Below are positions 43,116 to 52,397 of a DNA stretch of 64,000 nucleotides, in pieces. The DNA comes from AP-15 sp963733945. Its GTDB lineage: Bacteria; Pseudomonadota; Alphaproteobacteria; ATCC43930; CGMCC-115725. A model generated the notes under the pieces. The model was not told the origin of the DNA. It worked only from the letters and a program-made list of their open reading frames with translations, and did not search any database. The position numbers were made by a program, and so were the translations under genes. The DNA lies in contig CAVTFD010000009.1 in NCBI GenBank assembly GCA_963733945.1, positions 35,437 to 99,436 on the forward strand, given 5' to 3'. The first letter of the stretch is position 1; each line of letters begins with the position of its first letter.

Positions 43116-45328
43116 GACGCGACGGCGGGTTCGAGCAAGACCTCTGCCGCGTCGGGTTCAAGAAGAATGCGCGGCTCGGCACCGCTCGAGGATACGACAC
43201 GGCCGATCATGGCGGCAGGGTAACCGAGCCGTCGCAACTCACCCAAACAGGAGGCGGCCCGTTCGGCGGGGACGCCGGCGAGGAGCCCGCCGGCGGTCTG
43301 TGGATCGATCAGCAACGCCGCGATTGGATGTGCCTCGCTCGCGGCGAGTGCGGTCAGCGCCGCCAAATTGTCGGCATGCAGTGAACTGGTGATCCCGAGG
43401 GCAAAGAGGTCGAGGGCGCCGTCGAGCGCCGGGATCGCCGCGGGGTCGAGCGCTGCGTCCATCTCCGAGGCGCGCAGCATTTCGACAAGGTGGCCGAGAA
43501 GGCCGAACCCGGTTACGTCGGTGCAGGCGGTGGCGCCATGCGCGAGGAGGCAGGCGGCCGAAGCGGCGGCGGATTGCGTCATCGTCGCCAGCGCGTCCTC
43601 GACCGCGCGCGCCGGCGCCAGCCCGCGCCCATCGGCGGCGAGGATCACGCCGGTGCCGAGCGGCTTGGTCAGAATTAGCCGGTCGCCGCGGCGCAGCCCG
43701 CCCTTGCGCAGGAGTTTTCCGGCGGTGGCGCGACCGGTCACGGCAAAGCCGAGGGCTAGTTCGGCTCCCTCGGCGCTGTGACCGCCGATCAGCACGGCAC
43801 CCGCCGGCTCAAGCACGTCGAGCCCACCACGCAGCATGTGAAAAAGATCGTGCTCGACGATATCGGGACGCGCCGGCGGCAGGGTGGCGATCGCAAGAGC
43901 GGTCTCCGGCTGGCCACCCATCGCGTAGATGTCGCCGAGCGCATGGGTGGCGGCGATCCGCCCAAACATATACGGATCGTCGACCATCGCGCGGAAGAAA
44001 TCGACGGTCTGCAATAATGGCGGCGCCCCGGGGAAGGCAATCACCGCGGCGTCATCGGGGCTGTCGAGGCCGATCATGACTGCGCGGTTTGTCGCCGGCT
44101 GCAGCTGCGCCATGACGCGGCTAAGCACGGCGGCCGGCACTTTAGCGGCGCAGCCACCGCAGCGCATCGGCTCCTCACCCGGCTCGGGTCGCATCTCGGG
44201 CAATTCGCGATAGCGCCGCATCCAGCGCCGGTCGATCCAGTCCTTGAGCCGCCAGAGGTATGCCCCTTGGGCTGCGAAGGGCCCACGCGAGGCGACGGCA
44301 TGCGCATCGCCGGTGCCGATCAAGGCCAGCCCGCAGCGTTGCGGCACAGCGCGACGCAGCCGCTTTCCGGCGAGCGCGCGGCGCAAATTGGTGCAGAGCG
44401 GCGGGCCTTGGCGGACGGCGTAGACTCCGGCTTTCTCATGCGGATGGGCCACCATGGTCGCGACATCGCCGGCCGCGAAGATGCGCGGATCGCTGGGCGA
44501 GCGCAGGGTCTCGTCGATCGCGACAAAGCCGCCGGGGGTCAAGGGCAACCCAGTCTCGCCGAGCCATCGGGCTGCACCCGCCTCGGTCACCCACAGAGCC
44601 TCGTCGAAAGCGATCCGGCGGCCGTTGGCGAGGATCAGCGCGCCGGGTTCGACGCAAAGCACCGCGCTGCCGGTCAGCACATCGATCCCGCGCTCGGCGA
44701 AAATCCGCTCAAACAAATGGCCGACCCGGAGGTTGTGCGACGGCAGCAACGCCTCGCGGGTGATGAGGGCAACTTCTAGTGGCGCAACACCCAGCCCGGC
44801 GAGCCGGTATTGGGCCGACAGCGCCAGCTCGACGCCGCCGGCGCCGCCGCCGACGATGACGAGCCGCAGCCCCCGCATCTCTCGGGCGCGGGCCAGCAAA
44901 GTTTCCCAGCGCTCGGCAAAACGGGCGATCGGCTTTACGGCGATCGTGTGCTCGATGGCGCCGGGGACTTCGTCCGCACGCGGGGTCGAGCCGATATCGA
45001 GAGACAAGACGTCGTAGCGGATCGGCGGGTGAGCGCGGCTCAACAAGCGGCATTCACCGCGGTCAAGGCCGATCGCCTCGTCGTGGATCAGCCGCGCGCC
45101 GGCGAAGCGGGCCAACCGGCCGAGATCGATGTGGCATTCGTCGAAGGCGTAATGTCCGGCGACCCAACCGGGCAGCATCCCCGAATACGGGGTCTCGACA
45201 TCCCGGGCGACTAAGGTTACGCGCAGCCCCGCCACTGGACGCATGCCAAAGCTGTTGAGCACATGGACATGGGCGTGCCCGCCGCCGACCAGAACCAGAT
45301 CCTGAGCAATCGCAACCCGGTGCTCCAT
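43112..45328 (-). CDS. selD: Selenide, water dikinase fused to FAD/NAD(P)H oxidoreductase
   Basis: This is a two-part 738-residue protein. Residues 1 to about 385 form a pyridine nucleotide-disulfide/NDH-2-like oxidoreductase (LVLVGGGHAHVHVLNSFGM, IVGGGAGGVELALSA, FAAGDVATM). Residues from about 388 are SelD: MRCGGCAAKVPAAVL contains the catalytic Cys and Lys, with DDAAVIAF and GGHSAEGAELALGFAVTG for metal and ATP. SelD makes selenophosphate from selenide and ATP, and the oxidoreductase half may supply reduced selenium (inference). Such fusions are known in several bacterial lineages. The ATG at 45328 precedes the conserved start. Confidence 0.94.
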   Translation of the reverse strand: MEHRVAIAQDLVLVGGGHAHVHVLNSFGMRPVAGLRVTLVARDVETPYSGMLPGWVAGHYAFDECHIDLGRLARFAGARLIHDEAIGLDRGECRLLSRAHPPIRYDVLSLDIGSTPRADEVPGAIEHTIAVKPIARFAERWETLLARAREMRGLRLVIVGGGAGGVELALSAQYRLAGLGVAPLEVALITREALLPSHNLRVGHLFERIFAERGIDVLTGSAVLCVEPGALILANGRRIAFDEALWVTEAGAARWLGETGLPLTPGGFVAIDETLRSPSDPRIFAAGDVATMVAHPHEKAGVYAVRQGPPLCTNLRRALAGKRLRRAVPQRCGLALIGTGDAHAVASRGPFAAQGAYLWRLKDWIDRRWMRRYRELPEMRPEPGEEPMRCGGCAAKVPAAVLSRVMAQLQPATNRAVMIGLDSPDDAAVIAFPGAPPLLQTVDFFRAMVDDPYMFGRIAATHALGDIYAMGGQPETALAIATLPPARPDIVEHDLFHMLRGGLDVLEPAGAVLIGGHSAEGAELALGFAVTGRATAGKLLRKGGLRRGDRLILTKPLGTGVILAADGRGLAPARAVEDALATMTQSAAASAACLLAHGATACTDVTGFGLLGHLVEMLRASEMDAALDPAAIPALDGALDLFALGITSSLHADNLAALTALAASEAHPIAALLIDPQTAGGLLAGVPAERAASCLGELRRLGYPAAMIGRVVSSSGAEPRILLEPDAAEVLLEPAVAS

Positions 45329-45462
45329 CCGGCCACTATGCCCGAGCACCGCCCGGAAGACGAGCAGGATGCCGGCTGCGCTTGGCTGCGGGGCGCGGGT
45401 GCGATAATTATCCGGAGGTAATCGCGCGATAAATCCGGCGCGCGCATAGGAGGGAGCGAACA

Positions 45463-46683
45463 ATGTCAGCCGCTGTCCAGCGCTACAATGTCGGTGGGGT
45501 GGTCATGCCGCGGCCGTTCAAGGTTCGCCGGCTCGGACATTTCGGATTCAATGTCGAAAGGCTGCCGGAGGGCCGCACATTCTATGGCGACCTGCTTGGC
45601 TTCAAAGCCTCTGACACCCTCGATTTCTCGCGCGCCCCGTGGTTCCCGAAGGACGCCGATCTGGGCGATCCGCGCGGGTATTTCATGCGCTACGGGACCG
45701 ACCACCACGCCTTTGTCCTGTTTCCGAAGCGGGTAATGGACCACCGCGCCGACCGCAAATTCGCGCCGGAGGTCACAATCAACCAGATCACCTGGCAGTG
45801 CGGCAGCCTTAAAGAGATTGTCGACGCGCACACTTATTTTGAGGAACAGCAAGTCCGCATTCAGAGGGTCGGGCGCGACATGCCGGGCAGCAATTGGCAC
45901 GTTTACGTCTACGATCCCGACGGCCACACCAACGAATTCTACTACGGCATCGAGCAGATTGGCTGGAACCAGTTGAGCAAGCCGCACGAGATGTACTATC
46001 GCGGATTCAGCGAAAAGCCCGACCTGCCGCAAATGTCCGAGGCTGCCGAACTCGCCGACGGGTACGAAAAGGGTATCGCGGTCTTATCGGGCCACCAGCC
46101 AAAGGAAACCCTACCCGCAACCTATGACGTCGAAGGCGTCTTGCTGCCGCGCCCGTTCAAGATCACCAAAGTCGGGCCGGTGAGCCTGTTCGTAGACGAT
46201 GTCGACCGCGCCGAAGCTTTCTACCGTGAGCGCCTCGGCTTTGTCCGCAGCGAAGAGGCGATCTACCGTGGGGCCCACTGCGCATTCCTGCGCTGCGGCG
46301 CTGAGCACCACAGCCTGGGCCTGTTCCCGAAGGAGCTGCGGCGGACGCTGGGGCTAAGCGAACACACAACCTGCATGTCGTTCGGGGTCGAAGTCGGCAG
46401 CTATGCCCAACTGCGGGCGGCGGTCGCCTTCCTAAAGGAGCACGGTGTCACCTTTGTCGATTCTATCCCGCCCGAGCTCTACCCCGGCATCGACTACTCG
46501 GCCTTCGCGCTCGATCCCGACGGCCACTGCATCCAGCTCTATTACTATATGGAGCAGATCGGCTGGGACGGCCGGGTCCGTCCGGCGGCCGAGCGCCGAC
46601 GGGTCAACGGCAATTGGCCCGAAGCGCTGGAGCCGTTGTCGGACACCTATGTCGACCAGGTCTTCCAGGGGCCCTTGGGGTAA
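45463..46683 (+). CDS. Two-domain VOC-family (extradiol dioxygenase-like) protein
   Basis: The 406-residue protein has two vicinal-oxygen-chelate domains: residues ~20-165 (RLGHFGFNVERL, TDHHAFVLF, WHVYVYDPDGHTNEFYYG) and ~210-365 (KVGPVSLFVDDVDRAEAFY, EHHSLGLF, SAFALDPDGHCIQLYYY). Metal ligands His and Glu appear in the pattern of catechol 2,3-dioxygenases. It is the first gene of a four-gene oxygenase cluster and divergent from selD. The ATG at 45463 follows a GGAGGGAG site. Confidence 0.85.
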   Translation: MSAAVQRYNVGGVVMPRPFKVRRLGHFGFNVERLPEGRTFYGDLLGFKASDTLDFSRAPWFPKDADLGDPRGYFMRYGTDHHAFVLFPKRVMDHRADRKFAPEVTINQITWQCGSLKEIVDAHTYFEEQQVRIQRVGRDMPGSNWHVYVYDPDGHTNEFYYGIEQIGWNQLSKPHEMYYRGFSEKPDLPQMSEAAELADGYEKGIAVLSGHQPKETLPATYDVEGVLLPRPFKITKVGPVSLFVDDVDRAEAFYRERLGFVRSEEAIYRGAHCAFLRCGAEHHSLGLFPKELRRTLGLSEHTTCMSFGVEVGSYAQLRAAVAFLKEHGVTFVDSIPPELYPGIDYSAFALDPDGHCIQLYYYMEQIGWDGRVRPAAERRRVNGNWPEALEPLSDTYVDQVFQGPLG

Positions 46684-46724
46684 TCGTCACCGCGGCGCAA
46701 GGCAGGTCTATCTGAGGCGCGATC

Positions 46725-47894
46725 GTGACGCCTGAAGCGTATCTCGGCCGCGTGCGTTCCCTCTTGCCGGCGCTGCGCGAGCGCGCCGCCCGGGCGGAAA
46801 CGCTGCGGCGGCTGCCGGACGACACATTTGCCGATTTTCAGGAGGCGGGCCTGTTCCGTGCGTTGCAGCCAAAGCGCTATGGCGGCTACGAGCTCGATCC
46901 CGGAGTTTTTTACCAAGCGGTGACCGAAGTCGGTGCGGTCTGCGGATCGAGCGGCTGGATTCTCGGCGTTCTCGGCGTTCACAACTGGCATTTGGCAATC
47001 CTCGATCCGCGGGCCCAGGAGGAGGTCTGGGGCGCGGACGACAGCGTCCAATTGTCGACCTCACTGGCCCCGACTGGAACCGTCGAGCGGGTCGATGGCG
47101 GCTTTCGACTGAAAGGCCGCTGGTCGTTTTCGAGCGGTTGCGATTATTGCCAATGGGCGGTGCTCGGCGGCGTCGTTACGCCGGCAGCGCCCGAAGAGCT
47201 GGCCGATCCTCGCGTGTTTCTGCTGCCGCGACGCGATTATCGGATCGACGACAATTGGCACGTCATGGGGCTGTGCGCCACCGGCAGCAAGGACATCGTC
47301 GTCGAAGACGCCTTCGTGCCTGAATACCGCACGCATTCATACCGGGACGCGTTCGCCCTCAACCACCCTGGTGCGGCAATCAACACCGCGCCGCTTTACC
47401 GGCTTCCGTTCGGACTGATCTTCACCTACGGCATCGTATCGCCGGCAATCGGCGCGGCACAGGGCGCTCTGGCGGCGTTTTGCGAGCAAGCGGCGAAGCG
47501 CATCAATGTTCGCGACGGCTCGCGCGCGGTCGAAGACCAGTTTATGCAATACCGTTTGGCCGAAGCAGCGGCCGAGATCGACGCGGCTCGCGACCGTATG
47601 CTCGCCAATTTCGCCGAGATGATGCGCCTGGCGTACGCCGGCGCGGAAATCCCGCTCGCCAATCGCGCCCGCTATCGCTGGGATTCCGGCAAAGCGATCG
47701 AGCGCAGCGTGCGCGCGGTCGATCTGATATTCGAAGCGAGCGGCGGTCACGGCATCTTTCTCGACAACCCGATCCAGCGCGCTTGGCGCGACGTGCACGC
47801 GATGCGCGCGCATGCCGGCAACAATCCCGAGCGGGCGTCATTCATCTTCGGCCGCTCCGAATTCGGCCTGCCGCCGTCTGACATCCGGTTCTAG
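46725..47894 (+). CDS. Acyl-CoA dehydrogenase-fold flavin monooxygenase (HsaA/HpaB-like)
   Basis: This 389-residue protein is of the acyl-CoA dehydrogenase fold, group D flavin monooxygenase type. GLFRALQPKRYGGYELDPG, the CGSSGWILGVLGVHNW segment and GFRLKGRWSFSSGCDYCQWAVLGG resemble the oxygenase of HsaAB, which hydroxylates 3-HSA in steroid breakdown. The end has ASGGHGIFLDNPIQRAWRDVHAMRAH. No reductase partner is encoded nearby. It starts at GTG, 41 bp after the VOC gene. Confidence 0.82.
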   Translation: MTPEAYLGRVRSLLPALRERAARAETLRRLPDDTFADFQEAGLFRALQPKRYGGYELDPGVFYQAVTEVGAVCGSSGWILGVLGVHNWHLAILDPRAQEEVWGADDSVQLSTSLAPTGTVERVDGGFRLKGRWSFSSGCDYCQWAVLGGVVTPAAPEELADPRVFLLPRRDYRIDDNWHVMGLCATGSKDIVVEDAFVPEYRTHSYRDAFALNHPGAAINTAPLYRLPFGLIFTYGIVSPAIGAAQGALAAFCEQAAKRINVRDGSRAVEDQFMQYRLAEAAAEIDAARDRMLANFAEMMRLAYAGAEIPLANRARYRWDSGKAIERSVRAVDLIFEASGGHGIFLDNPIQRAWRDVHAMRAHAGNNPERASFIFGRSEFGLPPSDIRF

Positions 47895-48019
47895 AAGGCG
47901 GCAACCGACACTTTCGCAGACGCTCCTCCCGCAGACGTTCCTCCGCAGTCGGGTGAGCCGATGGCGCCGGTCGCCGATTGGCGATATCGTAGCGAGTACC
48001 ATGCGCAGGGAGGATTGGG

Positions 48020-48484
48020 ATGATCAAAGGTCTGCACCATAATGCCTATCGCTGCCGGGATTCGGAAGAGACCCGGACCTTTTACGAAGATTTCCTCGGA
48101 CTTCGGCTGGTCAGCGCATTCGAAATCAGCGAGGGCCGCGCGCTGCACACCTTTTTCGAGATGGATGACGGCTCCTGCCTCGCGTTTTTCGAAGTGCCGG
48201 GTACGCCGTTCGAGTTCAAACGCCAGGATGCGCTGGATCTGCACATCGCCCTCGGGGTCGAACCCGACATATTCGAGCGCATGCTGCAAAAGGGGAAGGT
48301 CGAAGGAATCGAGGTACGTGGACCGGTCGACCACGGCTTCGTGCGCTCGATCTATTTCCGCGACCCGAATGGCTACATCATCGAACTGACCGCCAGCACC
48401 GGCTTGCACGGCGAAATCATGGACCCCGCCCTATCGAAGCCGCATGAGGCGCTCGCTCGCTGGCAGACGGCCAAGAGCCACTAA
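48020..48484 (+). CDS. VOC family protein (glyoxalase/bleomycin-resistance-like)
   Basis: This 154-residue single-domain VOC protein has GLHHNAYRCRDSEETRTFYEDFLGL and the C-terminal IYFRDPNGYIIELTAST, with the His and Glu of a metal site. It follows the HsaA-like gene by 125 bp and precedes an FAD hydroxylase. A role in ring cleavage or an isomerisation step is possible; the exact reaction is not clear. Confidence 0.83.
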   Translation: MIKGLHHNAYRCRDSEETRTFYEDFLGLRLVSAFEISEGRALHTFFEMDDGSCLAFFEVPGTPFEFKRQDALDLHIALGVEPDIFERMLQKGKVEGIEVRGPVDHGFVRSIYFRDPNGYIIELTASTGLHGEIMDPALSKPHEALARWQTAKSH

Positions 48485-48522
48485 TCGTCGATCGGACGGC
48501 AAAGACGCGTGGCCGCGTTCCG

Positions 48523-49761
48523 ATGTCGCGCGTCGGGATGATGGCTGCCCCGCTCAACATTGCCGTGATCGGCGCCGGCATCGGCGGCCTGACCGCCGCC
48601 CTGTTACTGCGAAGCGCCGGTTTCGCGGTCGAGGTGTACGAGCAAGCGCCCCAACTGACCGAAGTCGGGGGCGGCATCAACATGGGGCCAAACGCGACGC
48701 GTATCCTGCGCCGGCTCGGGCTCGCCGAAGGGCTCGACCGCGAGGGGGTGCGCCCGGCCGGGAGCCATCAGCGCCGCTGGCGGGATGGCCGCACCTTGCA
48801 GCGCGCGGCGCTCAACCCGCTGTGCGAGGAGCTTTACGGTGCGCCGCACATGACCCTGCACCGCGCCGATCTGTTGGCGGTGATCGCCTCGGGTTTCCCG
48901 GCCGAGCGGATTCATCTCGGCCACCGTCTCGCCGGGCTTGCCGATTGCGGCGACGGGACCGAGGCTTGGTTCGAGAACGGCACGCGCATCCGGGCGGATG
49001 TATTGGTCGGCGCCGACGGCATTCATTCAACGGTGCGCGCCGCATTGTTCGGCGAAGAGGAGCCGCGCTTTGCCGGCTGCGTCGCCTATCGCGGGCTTGT
49101 GCCGGTTGAACGCATCGCCGATCTCGGCCTTGAAATCGGCTCGCAATCATGGGTCGGTCCCGGCGCGCATTTCGTGCACTATTTCGTCTCGCGCGGGCGA
49201 CTGCTCAATTTCGTCGGCTGGACCGAGCACGACAGCTGGAACCGCGAGGACTGGACCGACCGAGCAACGATCGAGCGTGCGCTCGCGGCGTTTGAAGGCT
49301 GGCACCCGCAGGTCCGACGAATTATCGGCGCGGCCGAGACCTGCTTCATCTGGGCATTGTTCGATCGCGAGCCGTTGCCGCGCTGGTCGGTCGGGCATAC
49401 CACTTTGCTCGGCGACGCCTGCCACCCGATGTACCCGTTCATGGGCCAGGGTGCGGCACAGGCGATCGAGGACGGCGCCACCCTGGCCGCCTGCCTCGCC
49501 GCCGGAGCCGGCGACCCGGCTGAGCCATTGGGGCATTACGAACGGCTGCGCCTGCCGCGCGTTACCCGTCTGCAGGAGATGTCGCGGGCCAACAAAGCCC
49601 GCTTCCATATGCCCGATGGACCAGGGCAAGAGGCGCGCGACTCCGAGTGGGCCAAGGCCGCCGATCGTTCTCCCGACACCCTGCGCTGGCTTTACGATTT
49701 TGACGCGGCGATAGCCGGGACGGCGTCCGCGCTCGATGGCGGGTCTTCCGACTCGGGGTGA
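48523..49761 (+). CDS. FAD-dependent aromatic hydroxylase (salicylate/3-hydroxybenzoate type)
   Basis: This 412-residue group A flavoprotein monooxygenase has the FAD motif IAVIGAGIGGLTAALLLRSAGF, the DG motif VLVGADGIHSTVR, and the GD motif TLLGDACHPMYPFMGQGAAQAIEDG. The pattern is close to salicylate 1-hydroxylase and 3-hydroxybenzoate 6-hydroxylase. Start codon choice between 48523 and 48538 is open. It is the last gene in the four-gene cluster. Confidence 0.87.
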   Translation: MSRVGMMAAPLNIAVIGAGIGGLTAALLLRSAGFAVEVYEQAPQLTEVGGGINMGPNATRILRRLGLAEGLDREGVRPAGSHQRRWRDGRTLQRAALNPLCEELYGAPHMTLHRADLLAVIASGFPAERIHLGHRLAGLADCGDGTEAWFENGTRIRADVLVGADGIHSTVRAALFGEEEPRFAGCVAYRGLVPVERIADLGLEIGSQSWVGPGAHFVHYFVSRGRLLNFVGWTEHDSWNREDWTDRATIERALAAFEGWHPQVRRIIGAAETCFIWALFDREPLPRWSVGHTTLLGDACHPMYPFMGQGAAQAIEDGATLAACLAAGAGDPAEPLGHYERLRLPRVTRLQEMSRANKARFHMPDGPGQEARDSEWAKAADRSPDTLRWLYDFDAAIAGTASALDGGSSDSG

Positions 49762-49870
49762 CGGGGTCACAAGTTCCGAGCCGGACCCAGCTACGCAGAA
49801 TTTGCTTCACCTCCGAGAGGAGCAGGCCATCTTTGAAAGCGGCGCTCCCTCTCTTTCCGAGGCACCCGGG

Positions 49871-51028
49871 TCATCTCTCCGTCGACGTTGTTGGGCTCGA
49901 ATTCCCCCAAACGGCCTGAAACACTGTATCGAAGAGCAGACGATGACCCGCCTCGTTGTAATGCACATCACCGGGTATGAAATATTTGTTCAAGACGACA
50001 TCGGCGGGCTCGTGAAAGAACGGTTCAAAGCCGTTGATGAACCGTACATCGTGCCTTGCGCTCCATGCACGCCAGTAGCGGACCTGGATGCTGTCACGAT
50101 CATGCGCGGCGATCTGATCCGGCAAAGGATAAACAATAAGAGTCACCTTGCAATTCCATTCGCGGCACATTTGGACGATTTTGTCGAGATTGGCCGCGTT
50201 GATTTCTAGACCTCTGCGACCATACGCATCAAACAATGCTTTATTGGTCGGCCAGGAGTCTCGTCGCAGCCCTAAGCGTCCGCCGCTAGTGGTCCAGATG
50301 AGGATACGGTCCCGCAACTGCCCCAGAAATCCTACTATCATGGAGTTTCGTCGAAGAAATTCATAACTTTCGTAGGTAGCCCGGTGTAGCCACGACGGAG
50401 GAGGATGCGCAACGTGCGGAGCCAGCTGGAAGGCCCCCGCGATCAGGTCAGGCGCATGGTCGACGACACTGCCGTCTGGCATCTCCTGGTAGACTTCGGC
50501 ATCGTCGGAAGCGTCCGACATGTCAAGAAAAACGAAATTCTCCTTTGGATGAATGCCCGTCTTGGCGGCCACCGCCTTTATCTTGCGCCAATAGATGGCT
50601 GGGCTGTAACTTGTGACGCCCAGGTCCCATACCGCTAGACCTTTAGCGCGCCACGCGCACGCCATAAGGCCTACCATCGTCTTTTCGTAGGGCAAGCCCA
50701 ACCCCTCTGTCATGGAATCGCCGCTCACAAAAACTGAATTATCTTTTACGGCCGCGGGATCAGTCGGAGCGCATTTTCCGGTGCGAAGGGCAAATCGGTC
50801 GGTCTGAAATGGATATTGCGATCGCCCCCAGTACCGTTCAACCGGCCCAACATTTGGCAGCAAATCGTGGGTGTACGGGACCGAGCGATCGTAGACGTCC
50901 GGATCCTTACTCCCACCTGACAGAATCTGCGCAGGGATAAAAAGACTAACGACAGCGTCCAGCACAATGATGATGCCGATGATCAAGAACGCATCGCGTA
51001 TCCACCCAAACCGTCTTGACCCGATCAT
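49871..51028 (-). CDS. SGNH hydrolase-type protein, membrane anchored
   Basis: This 385-residue protein has one N-terminal membrane helix (about residues 12-32, DAFLIIGIIIVLDAVVSLFI) and a periplasmic SGNH-like domain. The catalytic Ser is in VSGDSMTEG, and the Asp-His pair lies in GDVHYNEAGH. Similar proteins are found beside carbohydrate O-acyl transfer genes and DUF5989/SxtJ loci. It is probably an esterase or acetyl-transferase acting on envelope glycans, but this is inference. GC content is a little lower than average. Confidence 0.75.
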   Translation of the reverse strand: MIGSRRFGWIRDAFLIIGIIIVLDAVVSLFIPAQILSGGSKDPDVYDRSVPYTHDLLPNVGPVERYWGRSQYPFQTDRFALRTGKCAPTDPAAVKDNSVFVSGDSMTEGLGLPYEKTMVGLMACAWRAKGLAVWDLGVTSYSPAIYWRKIKAVAAKTGIHPKENFVFLDMSDASDDAEVYQEMPDGSVVDHAPDLIAGAFQLAPHVAHPPPSWLHRATYESYEFLRRNSMIVGFLGQLRDRILIWTTSGGRLGLRRDSWPTNKALFDAYGRRGLEINAANLDKIVQMCREWNCKVTLIVYPLPDQIAAHDRDSIQVRYWRAWSARHDVRFINGFEPFFHEPADVVLNKYFIPGDVHYNEAGHRLLFDTVFQAVWGNSSPTTSTER

Positions 51029-51234
51029 TTAGCCGACCTTCCGAGCTAGGTACTGGGCCTGAGTTCACAGCTCTTTATCAGCTCCCAATAACATGATCAA
51101 TGCGCACTCTTCAGATTGCCTGGCAACACTGGGTACGCAGGTCGAGTAAACAACACGTTACGGCCATGTTTCAGGGTTGGCCCCGAGCCGGAAGCCTGGA
51201 TTCAGCTGTCTCGGCCGATTACTTAAATTACAAC

Positions 51235-51265
51235 TTGACATTTCGCGATCATTTGCTGTTATATA
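51235..51265 (+). promoter_or_regulatory. Candidate sigma70 promoter
   Basis: A consensus TTGACA at 51235-51240 is followed after 18-19 bp by an AT-rich TTATATAT. It lies about 160 bp upstream of the fatty acid hydroxylase start, in a 396-bp region (51029-51424) that otherwise has no supportable gene. The -10 match and spacing are imperfect. Confidence 0.4.
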
Positions 51266-51424
51266 TCGTAGCGGGTTTTGGCGACCGTGGGTTCGCGGCT
51301 TTTGTTGTGGCAGGTCAGTCGCGAAGCTGGCAATCCAGCACGGAATCGACTAGCCTCCCCAGCGAACGACCGGTACAGGACCGGGCGACCGGAATCAAGC
51401 TGAGCTGCGACGGATATTCGCCCG

Positions 51425-52288
51425 ATGGACCTCTACCCGCTGCTGATCAGGCTCCTCGGGGCCCTTTGGGGCTTGGCCTTTATCATCCTGGTCGGGTTCA
51501 CCCTTGAGCAATACTTTCCGGCGCAACGCGAACCGCCGCTACATAACTCGTTGTTCAAGCTTCGTCTGCTCTTGGCTTTTAGCGCGATCGGCGTCGCCCT
51601 CGCATTTGGGATGGCGCCGCTGATGCGCACGACAGTCGCCATGATGGGAGACGGCGGGTCTCGGCTAACCTTTGGCGCGAGCATTTGGGCGCGCGCGGCC
51701 CAGCTGCTGGCCGGCCTGCTTATCTTCGACTTTTTCTATTATTGGCTTCATCGACTACAGCACATGTGGCCGGTTCTATGGCAGGAACACAAACTGCATC
51801 ATGCAGACCCCGCTCTGAATGTGATCACTGCCGGGCTGCATCATTGGCTCGAGGTGCCGCTGCGCACCCTGTTCATATCCATTCCGATGCTGATCGTCGC
51901 CAATCTATCAGCTGCAGAATTTGCCGCTATCGGCATGGTTCTCAATGTTTGGGCAGGATTTAAGCACGCGAATCTGCGCATTACGCTTGGCCCTTTGACG
52001 CCGCTGGTTGTCGGGCCACAGCTGCACCGGCTTCACCACTCGATCGAACCGGAACACCGAGATAAGAATTTCGCGGCGTTCTTCCCGATTTACGATGTGG
52101 TGTTTGGCACCTATTGCCGACCAAAGCGAGGCGAATGGCCGGGGACAGGTTTACCGAACGGCGAGTGGCCCGCAAGTGTCAGAGAAGCCGGAATGTGGCC
52201 ATTTCTGGCCTGGTGGGACGGGATCCGCCATGTGGCGTCTCACTCTGATCCCACGCCGCGAGCGGCGGCGGACGACCGGACCGATTGA
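51425..52288 (+). CDS. Fatty acid hydroxylase/sterol desaturase family protein
   Basis: This 287-residue membrane di-iron oxygenase has the histidine clusters HRLQH, HKLHH, GLHHWLE and HRLHH in the order expected for the ERG3/FA hydroxylase superfamily. Four to five hydrophobic segments flank the clusters. The family hydroxylates or desaturates sterols, fatty acids, carotenoids or sphingoid bases. A ceramidase-like protein is encoded about 2.5 kb away, so a lipid substrate is plausible. Confidence 0.87.
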   Translation: MDLYPLLIRLLGALWGLAFIILVGFTLEQYFPAQREPPLHNSLFKLRLLLAFSAIGVALAFGMAPLMRTTVAMMGDGGSRLTFGASIWARAAQLLAGLLIFDFFYYWLHRLQHMWPVLWQEHKLHHADPALNVITAGLHHWLEVPLRTLFISIPMLIVANLSAAEFAAIGMVLNVWAGFKHANLRITLGPLTPLVVGPQLHRLHHSIEPEHRDKNFAAFFPIYDVVFGTYCRPKRGEWPGTGLPNGEWPASVREAGMWPFLAWWDGIRHVASHSDPTPRAAADDRTD

Positions 52289-52397
52289 GGACCGTTCGGG
52301 GAACCCTCTTCCCGGCGAAGAGAGACTAGCGCGTCGTCAGCGCTCTACAATGATGCGGAGCGTTTTATGATCCGAATGTAGCAGAATTCCTTCTGCC

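Noticed and set aside
51100..51507. Open frame on the plus strand before the fatty acid hydroxylase
   Set aside because: It overlaps the hydroxylase start, has no ribosome site or recognisable domain and crosses the candidate promoter.
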